Source: Candidatus Binatia bacterium
GTDB lineage: Bacteria > Desulfobacterota > Binatia > UBA12015
Assembly (NCBI GenBank): GCA_029243485.1
Contig: JAQWRY010000071.1
Span: 1-64,000 of the forward strand
Direction: 5' to 3'
Length of the DNA: 64,000 nucleotides
Shown: positions 63,352-64,000 of the stretch, one piece after another
Layout: each line of letters starts with the position of its first letter
How positions within the stretch are numbered: the stretch's first letter is position 1
Position numbers and translations under genes: made by a program
Notes under the pieces: model-generated
Seen by the model: only the letters and a program-made list of their open reading frames with translations
Database searches by the model: none
Told to the model about the DNA's origin: nothing

Positions 63352-64000
63352 CTAGCCCAAGGCGACCGGAAGGCTCTCGTAGCGATGCCATCCGGGGAGG
63401 GCTTGCAGGCGAAGCCGGCCGGGATCTACCGCGAGGCGAAGGTTCGGGTTGCGCTCGAGCAGGTTTCGGAGCGCGATCTGGGTCTCGAGGCGGGCGAGCT
63501 GGGCGCCGAGGCAGAAGTGGGTGCCGTGTCCGAAGCCGAGATGGTGGTTGGGGTCGCGCGCGATGTCGAAAGTCTGGGGGTCGTCGAACGCGTCCGGGTC
63601 GTGGTTGGCGGCGGCGTACACCGGCAGGACACCGGTCCCCTTCTTGATCGTCACGCCGTGCCACGTGACGTCCTCCGCGGCATAGGTGGGTTTGGAGCTG
63701 TGCACCGGGCCGCGAAAACGCTGGATCTCCTCTACGGCTGTGCCCATCAGGCTGGGGTCGGCACGAAGTCGCTCCAGCTGATCGGGATGCTGTAGAAGCG
63801 TGAGCACCGCGTTCGTGATCAGGTGCGACGTCGTCTCGTATCCGGCGATGATGAGGAGCAAGCACATCGCGACGAGTTCATCTTCGGTCAGTCGGTCGCC
63901 TTCCTCCTCGGCGTGAATCAGGCTCGTGAGGATGTCGTCCTGCGGGTCGGAGCGTTTGCGCTCGATCATCTCGCGCGTGAACCCGATCGTCCGCGGCATG
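63352..64000 (-). CDS. Cytochrome P450, C-terminal part (5' end beyond window)
   Basis: The last ~216 residues of a bacterial P450. I-helix CLLLIIAGYETTSHL (AGYET), ExxR as EEIQRF, the meander, and the heme loop FGHGTHFCLGAQLARLE with the cysteine ligand are intact. The gene continues past base 64000. It differs clearly from the P450 at 10512 (FGHGTHFCLG against FGIGNHFCLG), so the genome has several families. It is followed on the same strand by the epimerase gene, 60 bases downstream of its stop, suggesting a joint pathway. Confidence 0.9.
   Translation of the reverse strand, partial: MPRTIGFTREMIERKRSDPQDDILTSLIHAEEEGDRLTEDELVAMCLLLIIAGYETTSHLITNAVLTLLQHPDQLERLRADPSLMGTAVEEIQRFRGPVHSSKPTYAAEDVTWHGVTIKKGTGVLPVYAAANHDPDAFDDPQTFDIARDPNHHLGFGHGTHFCLGAQLARLETQIALRNLLERNPNLRLAVDPGRLRLQALPGWHRYESLPVALG

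Overview
High-GC (about two thirds G+C by eye), gene-dense chromosomal DNA from a Gram-negative bacterium. A bifunctional penicillin-binding protein, two very large AsmA/DUF748-type envelope proteins, a lipobox protein with thrombospondin type 3 repeats, sigma-54 activators and a PspA-like protein support an outer-membraned cell. The mix with cytochromes P450, luciferase-like monooxygenases, a class III cyclase and Hanks-type kinases fits the former Deltaproteobacteria (Myxococcota, Desulfobacterota or Binatota-like lineages). No marker gene here settles the taxon.

Layout. 1-7400: the end of a serine/threonine kinase, a convergent giant signalling ATPase and a secreted calcium-repeat lipoprotein. 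7376-9260: a long non-coding stretch with a foldback, a luciferase-like monooxygenase, a 36-residue membrane peptide and the first intergenic repeats. 9259-13800: an OsmC/TetR/P450 locus with clear palindromic operators, a LacI regulator with a perfect operator, and a decayed CPBP protease. 13790-20541: a glycosyltransferase, a GAF sigma-54 activator, a PDZ-7TM-GAF adenylate cyclase, a secreted protein and a membrane protein. 20617-22377: an atypical kinase and a REP-associated tyrosine transposase (RAYT) element bounded by inverted copies of the intergenic repeat. 22363-29379: an amidohydrolase, a broken lipid kinase, an HD protein, a second luciferase-like enzyme, a potassium channel, relics of an aquaporin and a quinoprotein, a double-TM2 protein and a RidA protein. 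29577-33094: a tight histidine kinase / NtrC regulator / PspA module. 33145-36158: DUF4345, ROK kinase, MutY and PgeF. 36219-41625: HEAT protein, NAMPT and a UvrA with a basic tail. 41622-42805: three decayed genes. 42797-46009: a leftward run of GmhA, an unassigned conserved protein, a site-2 protease and a dCMP deaminase. 46123-48834: enoyl-CoA hydratase, thioesterase and quinone reductase. 48939-62172: DUF748 protein, tRNA-Gly, IS3 scrap, VOC protein, unknown protein, histidine phosphatase, PBP1A with a second DUF748 protein, and a saccharopine dehydrogenase-like enzyme. The window ends with an epimerase and a partial P450.

Themes. (i) A family of about 40-base repeats (core GGGACGTTGGTTAGTC or GGGACGTTCTTTARTC) sits, often as inverted pairs, directly at the 3' ends of genes and sometimes supplies their stop codons; the RAYT element carries the same ends and is the likely source. 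(ii) Signalling dominates: two kinases, a cyclase, two sigma-54 activators, a histidine kinase and TetR/LacI regulators with visible operators. (iii) Translational coupling through GTGA/ATGA overlaps recurs. (iv) Decayed genes cluster in a few places, indicating either real decay or local sequence error.
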